Assembly (NCBI GenBank): GCA_040388625.1
Contig: JAZKBK010000001.1
Span: forward strand, 558,001-622,000
Direction: 5' to 3'
DNA from: Gemmatimonadota bacterium
Lineage (GTDB): Bacteria > Gemmatimonadota > Gemmatimonadetes > Gemmatimonadales > Gemmatimonadaceae
Length of the DNA: 64,000 nt
Below, piece after piece: positions 7,699 to 21,401 of this stretch (the stretch's first letter is position 1; the number at the start of each line of letters is the position of its first letter). The notes beneath the pieces are model-generated. The model saw nothing but the letters and a program-made list of their open reading frames with translations, was not told the DNA's origin and made no database searches. The position numbers were made by a program, and so were the translations under genes.

Positions 7699-8624
7699 TC
7701 GGAACGGGTTGGAGGTCGTAAGTGGCCCGCCGCGAGCGCGATGAGACCGGGTATTACTTCCAGTATGGTAAGCCACAATCGGCTCATGATAGCGACGATT
7801 ACTGCGTCGCCGTACGTGGTGAGCCCCAGCAGTGGCAGTCCTTCCCAGATCCCCGCCTCGCGTACTCCTATGCCCGCAGGGGCGATCAGGGTGATGAATC
7901 CAACAATATACGCCGCAGTGTATGCGGCAATGTAGAGTACGACTCCGCCGTGCACAGCGCTGCGCCCGAGGATCGCGATGGCGAACAGGCGGAAGGCTTC
8001 CCCGTAGGCGCACCACGCGAACGCTGTTCCTGCGAGCGACCACCAGACGGTGCTCGACGGAATCACGGGAAGTCGAATATCCCGCTTCGTCAGCTTGCAG
8101 GCAAGGCGGACGGCGGCCGGAAGCCACATGGGCGCGGCGAGAACTCCACCAACCGACACGGCGGCGACTATCGCAAACACTGCGGCATGCGGCACCAGCC
8201 GCGAAGCGAAGATGAGTACGAGCGCGAGACCGGAGACGAGGTTGAAGACGTTCACGATGATCGACGAGCCGGCGGCCGCAACCGACGACGCTCCGGTTTC
8301 CTTCGCCATCACCCCCAGTGCGGCAAGTGACCAGAGGTTACCGGGGATGTACTTGCCGAGACTCGCCGCGAACCAGATGCGCGCCGCGGTCCACCATGGA
8401 AGCTGCGTGTCCCACGCCGCAAGGACTCGGCGCCATGTCTCGACAAGGACTGCGTAAGCGAGAAAGACGAGCAGCGAAGCCTCTATCAGCGCCAGCCACT
8501 CGATGTTGATCGTGGCGACGCGGTCGCGAATCATGTCCCAGCGCCTGGAGATCGCGATGCTCGCGAAGATCACCACGAGAACAGCGAACACCACCTGGGC
8601 AATACGCATCCACCTACTTCGCAT
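7695..8624 (-). CDS. LPG_synthase_TM (UPF0104/AglD-like) membrane protein
   Basis: 309 residues with about eight hydrophobic segments. The segment WWTAARIWFAASLGKYIPGNLWSLAALGVMAKETG near residue 77, followed by SSIIVNVFNLVSGLAL, is the hallmark of the lysylphosphatidylglycerol synthase membrane domain family (PF03706), whose stand-alone members are linked to glycolipid or polyprenol-phosphate sugar handling. The soluble aminoacyl-transfer domain of MprF is absent. It overlaps the GT4 gene upstream by 11 nt and YfhO downstream by 4 nt, so the three are probably translated together. Confidence 0.82.
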   Translation of the reverse strand: MRSRWMRIAQVVFAVLVVIFASIAISRRWDMIRDRVATINIEWLALIEASLLVFLAYAVLVETWRRVLAAWDTQLPWWTAARIWFAASLGKYIPGNLWSLAALGVMAKETGASSVAAAGSSIIVNVFNLVSGLALVLIFASRLVPHAAVFAIVAAVSVGGVLAAPMWLPAAVRLACKLTKRDIRLPVIPSSTVWWSLAGTAFAWCAYGEAFRLFAIAILGRSAVHGGVVLYIAAYTAAYIVGFITLIAPAGIGVREAGIWEGLPLLGLTTYGDAVIVAIMSRLWLTILEVIPGLIALAAGHLRPPTRSE

Positions 8625-9777
8625 CGTCGCTCACTGCATCACGGTAAATCCCTGCGTAGCGCTCGGCAACACTCTCCGGTGAAAAACGGGCCAGTGCGGC
8701 AACCCTGCCGGCCTTGCCGAGTCGTTCGCGAAGCGCTGAATCCTCCACAATTCGTTCGACGGCCAGGGCCAGCGCAGCCACATTACCCGGAGCGACGAGT
8801 GCACCGGTGACGTCGTTCTCGATGACGTCGAGCAGTCCGCCTGAGGCGAACCCGACTGGCGGTGTCTCGCACAACTGCGCTTCAGCGGCGACCAGTCCGA
8901 GGCCCTCGTCGATGAACGGCGCGATGAGCGCGGACGCACGCGAGAGCAGCTGCGGTAGCTCACCGTGCTTCACGTGACCGCGCCACAGAATCCTGTCCGC
9001 GACTCCGAGCTGGGCAGCAAGCTCCATCGACGCAGCCCGGTCCGGCCCGTCGCCGATCACGTCGAGTACTATGCTGCGCTTCATCGATGCGAGCGCGCGG
9101 ATCGCGGTTTCTATTCCCTTCTGCGCCGAGAGACGTCCGACGAACACGATCCGGTTCGCGTCGCGGTCGCTGGTCGGTCCGAACAGCGATGTCGCGACTG
9201 GCATCGGAGCGACTACGGGTGCCGTGCGACACAGCGGGGCCGCCTGCGCGGCCAGCCAGCTTGAAACGCATGTGACGCGCGCGGAGCGCTGAAATACATA
9301 GCGCGCAAGCGGCCGCGCCGCGGGTTTTTGTCGTAGTAATCGGAGGTCCGATCCGTGCGACGTAGTCACCAGTGGCACGCGCGACAGCCGGCTCGCAGTC
9401 GATGCGGCGACTCCGTTGGGAAACCACCAGTGCGCGTGAAGCACGTCGGGCTTCCACCTGGACGTCTCGGACAGGATCGCTCGCGTTTCCGATATGATAA
9501 ACGAGCCGAGCGCCAGCTTCGCGATCACCGACTGCGCGACGTCCTCGGCCATTGTGCCGCGGTATGCGAGTGTCTCACGAGCGCGTGGCGCGTAACGGAA
9601 GCGCCTCACTTTGATTCCACGAATCACGCTCGTTCCGTCGAGTCCGGCCGCCGACGGTGCGATGACGCGCACATCGACGCCGTATTGTACGAGCGCTGTC
9701 GCGAGGCCGAGGATGAACGATCCAGCGGCGTCTCCTTCGAACCGTGGAAATGAATGCGCTACGAAAAGTGCTTTCAC
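8614..9777 (-). CDS. family 4 glycosyltransferase (GT-B fold)
   Basis: 387 residues, two Rossmann-like halves. The N-half opens MKALFVAHSFPRFEGDAAGSF and includes VLHAHWWFPNG (about 129) and TTSHGSDLRLL (about 158). The C-half has NRIVFVGRLSAQKGIETAIRA (about 227), a DVIGDGPDR segment and the EX7E donor-binding motif in DEGLGLVAAEAQL (about 310). No membrane segment. It probably adds a hexose in LPS or another glycoconjugate; the sugar cannot be named. It begins 3 nt after the stop of the neighbouring GT2 region (9781) and overlaps the next gene. Confidence 0.88.
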   Translation of the reverse strand: MKALFVAHSFPRFEGDAAGSFILGLATALVQYGVDVRVIAPSAAGLDGTSVIRGIKVRRFRYAPRARETLAYRGTMAEDVAQSVIAKLALGSFIISETRAILSETSRWKPDVLHAHWWFPNGVAASTASRLSRVPLVTTSHGSDLRLLRQKPAARPLARYVFQRSARVTCVSSWLAAQAAPLCRTAPVVAPMPVATSLFGPTSDRDANRIVFVGRLSAQKGIETAIRALASMKRSIVLDVIGDGPDRAASMELAAQLGVADRILWRGHVKHGELPQLLSRASALIAPFIDEGLGLVAAEAQLCETPPVGFASGGLLDVIENDVTGALVAPGNVAALALAVERIVEDSALRERLGKAGRVAALARFSPESVAERYAGIYRDAVSDDAK

Positions 9778-9780
9778 GCC

Positions 9781-10746
9781 TCAGCGCAGTGAGTCCGTGT
9801 CGCGACCGACCAGCTCTTCGACCCGTCTCCTCAATTCGGCGATCTCGGCGCGCTGTGCAGCCATGAGCTCCGCCAGCAGACCGGTCGCGAAAAATACACT
9901 TCCAAGCAGCAGACAGACTTCCACGAGCGTGAGCAGAGGGCGGAATCCAACGCCCGCGATGATGCGGTACAGCACTGCGACGATGCCGGTCAGCACGCCG
10001 ATGAAGAACAGCGCCGCGCCAAGTATGCCGAAGAACAGCAACGGCTTGCGCGCGAAACGCAGCTCGAACCAGACCGCCAGCATGTCCAGCACGCCCACGG
10101 GAATCCGGCTGAGTCCGAACTTGGATTTGCCCGCCATTCGTGGATACAGCGGGATCGGTGTCTCGCCAACCGTGAAGCCGCGGTGTGCCGCCACGACGAT
10201 CATGTAACGATGCCAGTCCGGACGGACCGGAAGCGCCGCCATCACTTCGCGCCGATACGCCTTGACCGAATTGAGATCACGAACAGGCACGTCGAACAAC
10301 TTCCGGCTCAGTCCGTTGTATATGCCCGACACGAACGCCTTATCGTAGTTGCCTTCCTTTCTGCCCGTCATCATGTCGAACTCACCAGCCAGGATGGGCT
10401 CGACGAGCTTGGGGATATCCTCAGGCTTGAATTGCAGATCCGCGGGATAGAATACGAGCACGTCTCCGCGCGAGTGGACGTATCCCGTGCGCAACGCATC
10501 CGCGATCCCGCGACGGGTGCGATGTCTCACGGAACGCAGGAACGGGTATTGTGCTTCCAGTTCCGCGAGAACCGTCGCCGTTGCATCCGTCGAACCGTCG
10601 TCGATAACGACGACTTCGTACTTGCCAGGATCGGCGGCAAACACTTCCGCGGCCTGACGCATGAACTCCGGTAAATTCTCGGCTTCGTCCTTTGCGGGGA
10701 CGAGCACACTCACCTGCGGAAGTTTCGCCGCCGGCAGAGAGGTCAT
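9781..10746 (-). CDS. family 2 glycosyltransferase with two C-terminal membrane helices
   Basis: 321 residues. GT-A domain: VSVLVPAKDEAENLPEF (about 13), VVVIDDGSTDATATV (about 46), the metal-binding YPADLQFKPEDIP (about 100) and a MAGKSKFGLSRI segment near 208 typical of DPM1/GtrB/ArnC-like enzymes. Two membrane helices (about 236-300) are followed by a short coiled-coil-like tail (ELMAAQRAEIAELRRRVEEL). This fits an undecaprenyl-phosphate glycosyltransferase, such as GtrB. It overlaps rpoN by 4 nt (ATGA), which makes sigma-54 and surface glycosylation genes co-transcribed. Confidence 0.87.
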   Translation of the reverse strand: MTSLPAAKLPQVSVLVPAKDEAENLPEFMRQAAEVFAADPGKYEVVVIDDGSTDATATVLAELEAQYPFLRSVRHRTRRGIADALRTGYVHSRGDVLVFYPADLQFKPEDIPKLVEPILAGEFDMMTGRKEGNYDKAFVSGIYNGLSRKLFDVPVRDLNSVKAYRREVMAALPVRPDWHRYMIVVAAHRGFTVGETPIPLYPRMAGKSKFGLSRIPVGVLDMLAVWFELRFARKPLLFFGILGAALFFIGVLTGIVAVLYRIIAGVGFRPLLTLVEVCLLLGSVFFATGLLAELMAAQRAEIAELRRRVEELVGRDTDSLR

Positions 10747-12206
10747 ACGCGCTTGCGCATGCGCGCCGGCAGCACCCCGAGCTGATCGCGATACTTGGCA
10801 ACAGTGCGACGAGCGATCTGAACGCCGCTCTCTCGCAGGATGTTGACTATCGCCTGATCGGTCAACGGGTGCTTCGGATCCTCATCCTCGACGAGCTTCT
10901 GGAGCTGCGCCTTGATGCCGCGGGCTGAAACGTCCTCGCCGTCGGCGGTTGCGAGGCCTGACGAGAAGAAGAACTTCAACGGCAGCACGCCGCGCGGCGT
11001 CTGCACGTACTTCTCGTTAGTCACGCGACTCACCGTCGATTCGTGCATGTTGATCACTTCCGCGACCTCGCGAAGCGTGAGCGGCTTGAGGAACTGCACG
11101 CCCTTCTCGAAGAACTCGCGCTGACGTTCGACGATGTAGTTCATCACCTTGAGCATGGTCTGACGGCGTTGCTCGATCGCCTGGATCATCCAGTTGGCCG
11201 AGTTGAGCTTGCTGGAGATGAACTCCTTGTTCTCGCCGTCGAACTTCTTCTTGTCGCGTGCGATGTCCTGATACGCCTTGCTCAGCTTGAGGCGCGGAAG
11301 GTTGGCGTCGTTCAGAAATACGTGATACTGCTCATCGATCTTGTCGACGACCAGATCCGGAATTATGTAGTTGTCCGAGCGCGCGCTGTAGCGCAGACCA
11401 GGTTTCGGATCCAGCTTGGCGATCTCATCGGCTGCGGCCTGCACGTCCGTCGCACTGATCCCGAAGCGCTTGGAGATCTCGCTCCAGCGGTGATTGATCA
11501 GTTCGTCGAAGCAGTCGCGCACGAGGCGGTACGGTACAGACTGTTGGAGGCCCGCCTCTCGAAGCTGGAGCAGCAGGCATTCCTTGAGATCGCGCGCGGC
11601 AATTCCCGGTGGATCCAGCGTCTGCACGATTGCGAGCATCTCTTCGCCTTCGGCCTGCGTGTACAACATGCCTTCACCGATCTCACGGCCGGCCGCCTCC
11701 GCGGCGCTCCTAGCCATGTCGTTCAACGCCACCACAATCTCCGAGACCGACGCGGCCAGATAGCCGTCATCGTTCACGTTGCCGATGAACTCGTCTGCGA
11801 TGAGCGCCTGGCGTGGCGTGAGCTCGAGCAGGGCGACCTGATCGCGCAGATGGTCGCCGAGGTCGCGCGTGCCTACGGTGATCGGCTCGAAGTGCTCGCG
11901 CTCCTCACGCTCCTCACGATGACCACCGGTGTCGAAGCCGTCGAGTAGGATCTCTTCCCAGTCGATCTCGTCCTTCTCGGGAGTCTGCGGCTCCTCGACG
12001 GCGGTTTCCGCAGCGTCTTCGGTCTCGTCTTCCTCTTCCTCGTCGTCTTCGACGAGATCGAGGAACGGGTTGTTGAGCAGCTCCTGCTTGAGATGCTGCT
12101 GGAGGTCCAGGAGCGGCATGTACAGAAGATCCATCGCCTGATACAAGCGCGGATTGATCTTCAGGTCCTGCCGCATCTGGGTAGACTGGCTGAGGCTTGA
12201 TCTCAT
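10743..12206 (-). CDS. rpoN: RNA polymerase sigma-54 factor
   Basis: 487 residues, full length. Region I is Gln/Leu-rich ([40 protein letters not shown]), region II is acidic ([17 protein letters not shown]), the core-binding region holds [22 protein letters not shown], and a DNA-binding HTH appears as [25 protein letters not shown]. The RpoN box is [17 protein letters not shown] near the C-terminus. It directs bEBP-dependent transcription from -24/-12 promoters. As in many proteobacteria it directly follows lptB (4-bp overlap); the genes after it here are glycosyltransferases instead of hpf/ptsN. No -24/-12 promoter was identified in the window. Confidence 0.97.
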   Translation of the reverse strand: MRSSLSQSTQMRQDLKINPRLYQAMDLLYMPLLDLQQHLKQELLNNPFLDLVEDDEEEEDETEDAAETAVEEPQTPEKDEIDWEEILLDGFDTGGHREEREEREHFEPITVGTRDLGDHLRDQVALLELTPRQALIADEFIGNVNDDGYLAASVSEIVVALNDMARSAAEAAGREIGEGMLYTQAEGEEMLAIVQTLDPPGIAARDLKECLLLQLREAGLQQSVPYRLVRDCFDELINHRWSEISKRFGISATDVQAAADEIAKLDPKPGLRYSARSDNYIIPDLVVDKIDEQYHVFLNDANLPRLKLSKAYQDIARDKKKFDGENKEFISSKLNSANWMIQAIEQRRQTMLKVMNYIVERQREFFEKGVQFLKPLTLREVAEVINMHESTVSRVTNEKYVQTPRGVLPLKFFFSSGLATADGEDVSARGIKAQLQKLVEDEDPKHPLTDQAIVNILRESGVQIARRTVAKYRDQLGVLPARMRKRV

Positions 12207-13423
12207 ACGTGTGCTCCGGTGCCGCCGCCTGCAAATCGTTCGCGTAGGCGAGCGGTTAGCGTGGGGCCCAAGTAAATCTTCGCGACTGTGTCGTCGAAGA
12301 CCAAGTCACGAACCGTGCCGGAAACCTTCACCTGTCCGTCGAACATTATGTAGGCCCGGTCCACGATATCGAGTGTCTGCTCTACGTTGTGATCGCTTAT
12401 CAGAACTCCAATGTTACGCTGCCGGAGGCCCGACACGATCGTCTGGATGTCGTGGACAGCGATCGGGTCCACGCCAGCGAACGGCTCATCGAGCATCATG
12501 AACTTGGGGTCCGTGACGAGAGCACGAGTGATCTCGAGCCGCCGCCGTTCGCCTCCCGAAAGTGCGTACGCCTTGCTCTTGCGCAGGCGCTTGATACTGA
12601 GCTCGTCGAGCAGCCGCTCCAGGCGTTCTTCCCGCTGAGACTGCGACAGTGGCAGCGTTTCGAGAATGGCGAGGATGTTGTCCTCGACCGACAGCTTGCG
12701 GAAGATCGACGGTTCCTGAGAGAGATATCCGATGCCCTTGCGGGCACGCTTGTACATCGGCATCTCGGTAATATCCTGACCGTCCAGCTTGATAGTACCC
12801 TCGAGAGGCTGGATCAGTCCAACGATCATGTAGAAAGTCGTGGTCTTGCCGGCGCCATTCGGCCCCAGGAGGCCAACGATCTCACCCTGCCGTAGATGTA
12901 TCGCGACGTCGTTAACCACCTTGCGCCGCCGGTAGACCTTCACGAGCCCTTCTGCCTCGAGCGTACTCCTCCCGGGGCTGCGATCCTCGGGCGCGATCTG
13001 TCCCGTGGCCGGCCGCGGAAACTCTCCCGTCTGTCGCAACATGTCTGCGACCTGCGCACGTAGCGGCGCTATGTCGCTCCAGAGGCTATCCGAAAGTCTG
13101 ATCTTGGTGTAATCGCCGACGTCGCCCGGCGGAATTATGAGCACTTTCTCCGTGGCGAGCCGCGGGAGTACCCACGTCGTGAGGTACGATCGCACTTCGT
13201 CCAGACTGAGACGCCCCGCTTCATGCTGTGCATCCTTGCCTTCGTCGCGCAACGTCCTGAGATACTCGTCGCGGTATCCTATCGCGATGTCGTTGAGCGT
13301 CGCCGAACCGGTGTCGTCGGCGCACCGGACCAGCGCTTCGAGCGCAAGCACGGACGAGCGCTCGTCGCCCGCCGCGTGCGCGAGCAGCGACGCGATGACA
13401 TCGGAATAGATCGGGGCCGTCAA
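12203..13423 (-). CDS. lptB: LPS export ABC transporter ATPase LptB with a long N-terminal extension
   Basis: 406 residues; LptB is normally about 240. The ATPase starts near residue 153: Walker [11 protein letters not shown]-loop region [21 protein letters not shown], signature [10 protein letters not shown], Walker [14 protein letters not shown] and switch His in [10 protein letters not shown]. It powers LPS extraction from the inner membrane by LptFG and handover to LptC/LptA. The first 152 residues are not part of known LptB: soluble, mixed alpha/beta with a [20 protein letters not shown] segment, not recognised. No stop separates the parts, though an internal start could also yield a short form. 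Overlaps lptA and rpoN by 4 nt each. Confidence 0.92.
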   Translation of the reverse strand: MTAPIYSDVIASLLAHAAGDERSSVLALEALVRCADDTGSATLNDIAIGYRDEYLRTLRDEGKDAQHEAGRLSLDEVRSYLTTWVLPRLATEKVLIIPPGDVGDYTKIRLSDSLWSDIAPLRAQVADMLRQTGEFPRPATGQIAPEDRSPGRSTLEAEGLVKVYRRRKVVNDVAIHLRQGEIVGLLGPNGAGKTTTFYMIVGLIQPLEGTIKLDGQDITEMPMYKRARKGIGYLSQEPSIFRKLSVEDNILAILETLPLSQSQREERLERLLDELSIKRLRKSKAYALSGGERRRLEITRALVTDPKFMMLDEPFAGVDPIAVHDIQTIVSGLRQRNIGVLISDHNVEQTLDIVDRAYIMFDGQVKVSGTVRDLVFDDTVAKIYLGPTLTARLRERFAGGGTGAHV

Positions 13424-14805
13424 TGTATTATTCCCCGGCGCGGTGCCGGCGGCCTGATAGTCCTGGGCGCGGCGGGCTTCTTCACCAGCGTCGTATCGAC
13501 CGCCTCCACGTAGACGCCGCTCGCCTTGTCGCGAACCTTGACCGTGTCGATGCCGCCGTTGCGGAAGTTGATGTCGATGTCCCTGCCCGTGACGTAATTG
13601 ACCCCGGGCCTGTCCTTGAACTTGTCGTTCTTGACGTGATAGTACGCGCGCGCATTGGTGCGCGACACAATCGTCTTGACCGGCGGCGTGCGCCCGCTGT
13701 CAGCCCGCGCGACGGTGTCGAACGTCGCGATCAGCGTATCTCCTCGCATCCAGTCGCGCTCGTCGGTCTTCATCGTCGCCGTATCCGGAATGCTCGTCGC
13801 GTAAGCATTGCCAACCGAGATGATCTCGTGGATCCGCTGGTTCGGAAGCAGGGCGTCGATTGAATCAGCGACGATGTCGCGATCCGGCGATGTCGCGTGT
13901 GCGCGCGTCTTGCCCCACGCCATCGCTCGCTCCAGCTCGTTGTTGCGCACCCGGAGGTCGACCGAGTCGGCGTACAGTTGAAGGTCCTGACTCGTTGCAT
14001 GACCATTCGGTGTTGCAACCACGCGATTCACCAGGCGATTCTTGGAGAAGACGTCGATAACGCCGCCCGTAAGCGTGAACGGCCGAGTGCGACGGGCTTC
14101 CACGGTCGGCTTCTTCATGAGCCGCGCCGTTCCAGATCCCTGATCCATGAATGCGGAATCTCCGGTCGCGAACAGCTGTGGACGCGTGATGCGGACGTCA
14201 CCGCCGGCGTAGACCAGACTGTCGGCGACGCTCGTGATGCGATCCGCAACGACGTCCACCGTATCGCTCGGCTTGTGCGTCAGCGTATCGATTTGAACTA
14301 CCTTCAGCCTGGGCCGGCCAGTCGAAACGAGAATCGCCTCCGTGCGGATAGGCGCCACTGCGCGGTAGTAATCCGCGACGGGACCGCGCATCGTGCTCCC
14401 ACTAGCCATCACGGCGAACACATTTCCTTCGGCTCGAATGTGTTCCTCTTCCATCCAGTACGTCATGTGATCGGCGTCGACCTTCGCGCGCGGGTCGCTG
14501 TAGTGAACGTTGCCGATGAGATACATGAGCCGCTGATCACCGTAGTACTCGGTGCTGTCGGAAATGAGCGTGACATCCTGCCCCTGACAGCGAGCGATCG
14601 AACCGCCCCCGACATACGTGTTGCGCTCGCCGCTTGGCAGCTTGATGCTGTTGAATCGTGTCGTACCCGCAGTCGAGCCCTCGATCTCGATGACACACTT
14701 GCTGCCCGGTGCCGGGCCGACGCGCTGCGCGAGCGCGGCCGGTGCGATGCACACCATACCGAGCGCGAAGAGCAGCGCGACAGTCGATTCCAGGCGTCGG
14801 TTCAT
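13420..14805 (-). CDS. lptA: OstA/LptA-like periplasmic LPS transport protein
   Basis: 461 residues, longer than E. coli LptA (185). A signal peptide ([21 protein letters not shown], cleaved near AQR) precedes several beta-rich repeats typical of the OstA/jellyroll fold: [52 protein letters not shown], then [22 protein letters not shown] and [24 protein letters not shown]. LptA filaments bridge LptC and LptD across the periplasm, and the extra repeats would allow a longer bridge or resemble the LptD N-domain. The C-terminal 25 residues are Pro/Arg-rich. It lies between lptC and lptB with overlapping ends, so the symbol rests on position plus fold. Confidence 0.82.
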   Translation of the reverse strand: MNRRLESTVALLFALGMVCIAPAALAQRVGPAPGSKCVIEIEGSTAGTTRFNSIKLPSGERNTYVGGGSIARCQGQDVTLISDSTEYYGDQRLMYLIGNVHYSDPRAKVDADHMTYWMEEEHIRAEGNVFAVMASGSTMRGPVADYYRAVAPIRTEAILVSTGRPRLKVVQIDTLTHKPSDTVDVVADRITSVADSLVYAGGDVRITRPQLFATGDSAFMDQGSGTARLMKKPTVEARRTRPFTLTGGVIDVFSKNRLVNRVVATPNGHATSQDLQLYADSVDLRVRNNELERAMAWGKTRAHATSPDRDIVADSIDALLPNQRIHEIISVGNAYATSIPDTATMKTDERDWMRGDTLIATFDTVARADSGRTPPVKTIVSRTNARAYYHVKNDKFKDRPGVNYVTGRDIDINFRNGGIDTVKVRDKASGVYVEAVDTTLVKKPAAPRTIRPPAPRRGIIH

Positions 14806-15371
14806 CAGTGAGTCGGGATGATCACGGCGCCGCCCGTTCCGGACAGCACCTTGAGCACGTGAACGTTCTGAAGATTCGGATCTGACCGGAACCCGATTCC
14901 TGCCAGGCGCCTGTCGGGCTCGGTAATCACGAACGCGCTATCGCTCGAAATCTCGTTTCTGCTCTGATCGTATTTCAATTCCTCCGACGTGAGGTGACGG
15001 CCGTCTTCGGAATTCACCACTACATTCCCACGCGCCACCATCTGGCCCGTGTTGGTGTGATACGTCCCACGCCGAGAGGTCAGCACTGCGCTCTTGACGC
15101 CAGCGGTCGTGTAGAAAGTGGAGTTGACATGCATCAGCTCGACGCGCGTGTTGTCGTCAAAGAAATACGCGGTATCTGCAACGAGCTGGGCGTGCATCAC
15201 GCCCTGATCCGTGAGATTGAACTTCGCTCCATACATCACCTGACCCGCGGAATCCGCAAGCGCCGAGCGTGCGGAAACCGGTGGGGTGGTCTTGTCGCTC
15301 TTGCAGCCGGACGCGACAAGTGTCGCCACCAGAATGGTGGTCGTCACCGTCTTTCCAGAGCCAACGTTCAA
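14805..15371 (-). CDS. lptC: LPS export protein LptC (lipoprotein-type)
   Basis: 188 residues. The N-terminus MNVGSGKTVTTTILVATLVASGC has a lipobox (VASG-C) instead of the plain membrane anchor of enterobacterial LptC. The rest is beta-rich, with MYGAKFNLTDQGVMHAQLVADTAYFFDDNTRVELMHVNSTFY and LTSRRGTYHTNTGQMVARGNVVVNSEDGRHLTSEELKYD, the LptC/OstA signature strands. It should receive LPS from LptBFG and pass it to LptA. Position immediately upstream of lptA and lptB supports the call. The start overlaps kdsD by 4 nt. Confidence 0.87.
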   Translation of the reverse strand: MNVGSGKTVTTTILVATLVASGCKSDKTTPPVSARSALADSAGQVMYGAKFNLTDQGVMHAQLVADTAYFFDDNTRVELMHVNSTFYTTAGVKSAVLTSRRGTYHTNTGQMVARGNVVVNSEDGRHLTSEELKYDQSRNEISSDSAFVITEPDRRLAGIGFRSDPNLQNVHVLKVLSGTGGAVIIPTH

Positions 15372-16326
15372 GCCACCCCCGCGCGCATGAGATCGTGCAG
15401 GTGCACCACACCGACGAGCGAACCATCCTGCGCTACAACCGGCATCGCCATGATGCCGTGCTCTTCCATTCGATGCACCGCGGCACTCCCGAGCTCCTCG
15501 GGATCGGCAACCCTTGGAGACCGGTTCATCACGTCGGACACGCCAACGCGCAGAACATCCATCTCGCGCTCCATCAGACGCGTCAGATCGCCGGCCGTCA
15601 TTATGCCGCTCACGTGCCGCACCTCGTCGATGATCATCACGATTCCACGCCTCTCGGCCAGCTCAACGATCGCCTGGCGCACTGTCGCCGTCGGAGGTAG
15701 CGTCGGCAGCGAGTCGGTCAGCATCACGTCGCGAACGCGTGTGAGAAGCTTGCGACCCAGCGCGCCGCCAGGATGAAAGCGCGCGAAGTCGTCTGCACCG
15801 AATCCCTTCTCCTCGAGCAACGCAACCGCGAGCGCGTCGCCGAGCGCGAGCGCAACAGTGGTGCTCGTGGTCGGGACGAGTCCATGCAGGCAGGCCTCCT
15901 CGCGTACCCACGCGTCGAGCGTCTCGTCGGCGTGGGAAGCCAACGTCGATTCCCGATCGCCCGTGATCGCGATCGTCCGCACTCCGAGTCGCTTGAGATG
16001 ATCCAGCAACGGCAGCAGTTCATCCGATTCGCCGCTCTTGGAGATGAGAATCGCGACGTCCGCCTCTCCCACGATTCCGAGATCGCCGTGGATGCTGTCC
16101 GCAGCGTGCAGAAAAACCGCAGGGGTTCCTGTAGATGTGAGGGTCGCCGCGATCTTTCTTCCGATCAATCCCGACTTGCCGACGCCACACACGATCACGC
16201 GACCGCGCGCAGTGGCTATCATCTCGACGGCGCGCACGAACTCGTCGCCCAGGCGCGACTCGGCCTCGGAGATCGCCTCGGCTTCGAGGCGGAGAACGCG
16301 ACGGCCGCGCGCCGCGACACCGGCGT

Positions 16327-16348
<22 letters not shown>
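15368..16348 (-). CDS. kdsD: D-arabinose 5-phosphate isomerase (KpsF/GutQ family)
   Basis: 326 residues: an SIS isomerase domain (about 35-170) followed by two CBS domains (about 205-325). Motifs: GRVIVCGVGKSGLIGRKIAATLTSTGTPAVFLHAADSIHGDLG (active-site His within ADSIHGDLG), ILISKSGES, and VPTTSTTVALALGDALAVALL; CBS segments DVMLTDSLPTLPPTATVRQAIV and IMAMPVVAQDGSLVGVVHLHDLM. It converts ribulose 5-phosphate to arabinose 5-phosphate, the precursor KdsA uses. It is co-directional with kdsA, overlapping its 3' end by 22 nt. The next step, KdsC phosphatase, is not in the window. Confidence 0.95.
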
Positions 16349-19567
<3,219 letters not shown>

Positions 19568-19667
19568 CGCGGTCGAAAAATTGGGGTGCTGGACGCAACT
19601 TTCACGCCACCAAAGTTACCATTTGCTGAGTGGCGGCGCAAAGGGGAATTAAGCGCGAATGGTGTTC

Positions 19668-19681
19668 CGAACGAGCGTTCG
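19668..19681. promoter_or_regulatory. LexA-like palindrome upstream of kdsB
   Basis: CGAAC-GAGC-GTTCG is a perfect 14-bp palindrome matching the GAAC-N4-GTTC core of Gram-positive-type SOS boxes. It lies about 100 nt upstream of the kdsB start and 18 nt left of the outer-membrane gene's stop. The core is expected about once by chance in a window of this size, so regulation is speculative. Confidence 0.3.
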
Positions 19682-19698
19682 ATAGCTATGGGCCCGCC

Positions 19699-20829
19699 TC
19701 ACGGCCCCAGCGAGATTCCAGCGCCGAAATCGGATTTGTGCGTCCTGGGATTCACGACGTAGTCGAGCGTAAAGATCGAAAGGCCAAGCCGTGCTCCGAC
19801 GTTCTGGACCGGACGCCCGAATCCACCGACCGCTGCGGCGCCCATCGCAAAGTGCGGAGCGATGTAGGGGCTGCCCAGGATCGGGACATCGACGTTGTTG
19901 ATCGGAACGACATACAGCGCATCGAGAAAGTACAGGTGGTCGCCACCCATGTTCAGCAGGTCGACTGTCGCGAGTGACCCCGACCCGCCCACATAGGCGT
20001 ATCGCTGGCGCGGCGTGAAGGAGCTCGTTGCGGTAGCGACGAGATGACCCCGAACATCGAGGTGTTGCCCCGCCACCGTCCTGACGCTCGCGCCCTCGTC
20101 GAGCGTGACCTGCTGGAAATTGCCGCCGAGCGGCGTTTTGCCTGCAGCCTCGATCAGCACATTCGCCATGAGGGAAGCAGGCAGCCCTGCGTACTCCAGA
20201 TGCCCGCCGCCGATGATTGACGTGATGTGGCCTGCGTCGATCTCAGGGTTCGGGCGCTGAATCCCGTTGGCCGTATCGCTGCGATTCAAAAAGCTGAACG
20301 GACCGTTGCCGGTCCCGCTTCGCCACCCTGTGGACCAGTCGCGCTCGGCGCGCGCTCCGACGAAAATTGTCGCTGCCTCGACGTCACCCGGCAGATGCAA
20401 CGACGATGTGAGACGGGCTTCGCCGCGATCGCCGCGGAAATAGTTTCGTGAATCGCTGCCAAGGCCAAGCGAGGTCAGCGAGTTGATGATGTTCGCGCGA
20501 ATCCAGCTGTCGTTGGTAAACGTGCCGCGCGACCCCGTGAGCGTGAAGCCTACGCTCGAATCGGCGGTGAACTGTCCCACTATCGAGAGTGAAGGATCGA
20601 TCTTGCCGAGGTGCGAGCGGTACGTAATCGCAGGACTCACGACCAACCTGTCGTCACCGACCGTGAGGGTCGGAGTGAGCGGTACGGACAACCCGTTCAC
20701 ACGATTGTAGGTAGGCAGGTTGTCGAGCGTCAGCGGGAACTCGACGGCAACCTGCGCGTGTGCAGCAGGCGCAGCAATAAAGACCGCTCCGAGTGCAGTC
20801 AGTACTCGCGTCAGCAACGATCGGGTCAT
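19699..20829 (-). CDS. predicted outer-membrane beta-barrel protein, function unknown
   Basis: 376 residues. A signal peptide ([19 protein letters not shown], cleavage after AHA) is followed by alternating amphipathic strands rich in Gly, Ser, Thr and aromatic residues, for example [25 protein letters not shown]-like [10 protein letters not shown], and a C-terminal strand [12 protein letters not shown] that lacks the usual terminal Phe. I do not recognise a named family. It overlaps pabA by 4 nt at its start and is the last gene of the long fab-mqn operon; nothing suggests an LPS role beyond proximity to kdsB. Confidence 0.65.
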   Translation of the reverse strand: MTRSLLTRVLTALGAVFIAAPAAHAQVAVEFPLTLDNLPTYNRVNGLSVPLTPTLTVGDDRLVVSPAITYRSHLGKIDPSLSIVGQFTADSSVGFTLTGSRGTFTNDSWIRANIINSLTSLGLGSDSRNYFRGDRGEARLTSSLHLPGDVEAATIFVGARAERDWSTGWRSGTGNGPFSFLNRSDTANGIQRPNPEIDAGHITSIIGGGHLEYAGLPASLMANVLIEAAGKTPLGGNFQQVTLDEGASVRTVAGQHLDVRGHLVATATSSFTPRQRYAYVGGSGSLATVDLLNMGGDHLYFLDALYVVPINNVDVPILGSPYIAPHFAMGAAAVGGFGRPVQNVGARLGLSIFTLDYVVNPRTHKSDFGAGISLGP

Positions 20830-21401
20830 CGGGTAAGGTCCAGGAAGTTGCGCAGCAGCTGCTTGCCTCCGTCCGTGAGGACGGACTCGGGATGAAACTG
20901 CACTCCGTAGACAGGATGCTTACGATGCTGCATCGCGTGAACCTCGGTGCGGTCGTCGTCGCTCCATGCGGTAATCTCCAGATCGGACGGAAGCGACTCC
21001 CGATCCACCGTCAGCGAATGATATCGCATCACACGCAACGGATCGGGAAGGCCTGCAAAAAGCCCCGCTCCGTTGTGCCTGACATCCGATGTCTTGCCGT
21101 GCATCAATCTGGTCGCGCGAACCACGCGGCCGCCATACGCGGCGCCGATTGCCTGCTGGCCAAGACATACACCGAGTATCGGAATCGACGATCCGTAAGC
21201 GCGAATCACGTCAAGCGTGATTCCGGCCTCGGCGGGTGTCCTGGGACCGGGCGACAATACTATCGCACTCGGTGCGAGCACCCCAACCTCGGAGGCCGGA
21301 ATCTCGTCGTTGCGCCGCACCATGACCTCGGCTCCGAGCTCGCCGAGGTACTGAACGAGATTGTAGGTAAAGGAATCGTAATTGTCGATTACGAGGATCA
21401 T
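20826..21401 (-). CDS. pabA: glutamine amidotransferase component of anthranilate / 4-amino-4-deoxychorismate synthase
   Basis: 191 residues, class I glutaminase. N-terminus [31 protein letters not shown], catalytic Cys in [18 protein letters not shown] (about 78), and catalytic His-Pro-Glu in [20 protein letters not shown] (about 169). It supplies ammonia to TrpE (tryptophan) or PabB (folate); many bacteria share one amidotransferase for both. No trpE or pabB is nearby, so trpG is equally possible. Its start overlaps the Xer recombinase by 4 nt. Confidence 0.9.
   Translation of the reverse strand: MILVIDNYDSFTYNLVQYLGELGAEVMVRRNDEIPASEVGVLAPSAIVLSPGPRTPAEAGITLDVIRAYGSSIPILGVCLGQQAIGAAYGGRVVRATRLMHGKTSDVRHNGAGLFAGLPDPLRVMRYHSLTVDRESLPSDLEITAWSDDDRTEVHAMQHRKHPVYGVQFHPESVLTDGGKQLLRNFLDLTR

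Noticed and set aside
7699-8127. Upstream extension of the YfhO frame
   Set aside because: The extra 143 codons are Arg-rich sequence opposite the reading frame of the neighbouring gene; ATG 7698 has an ATGA overlap that fits the operon.
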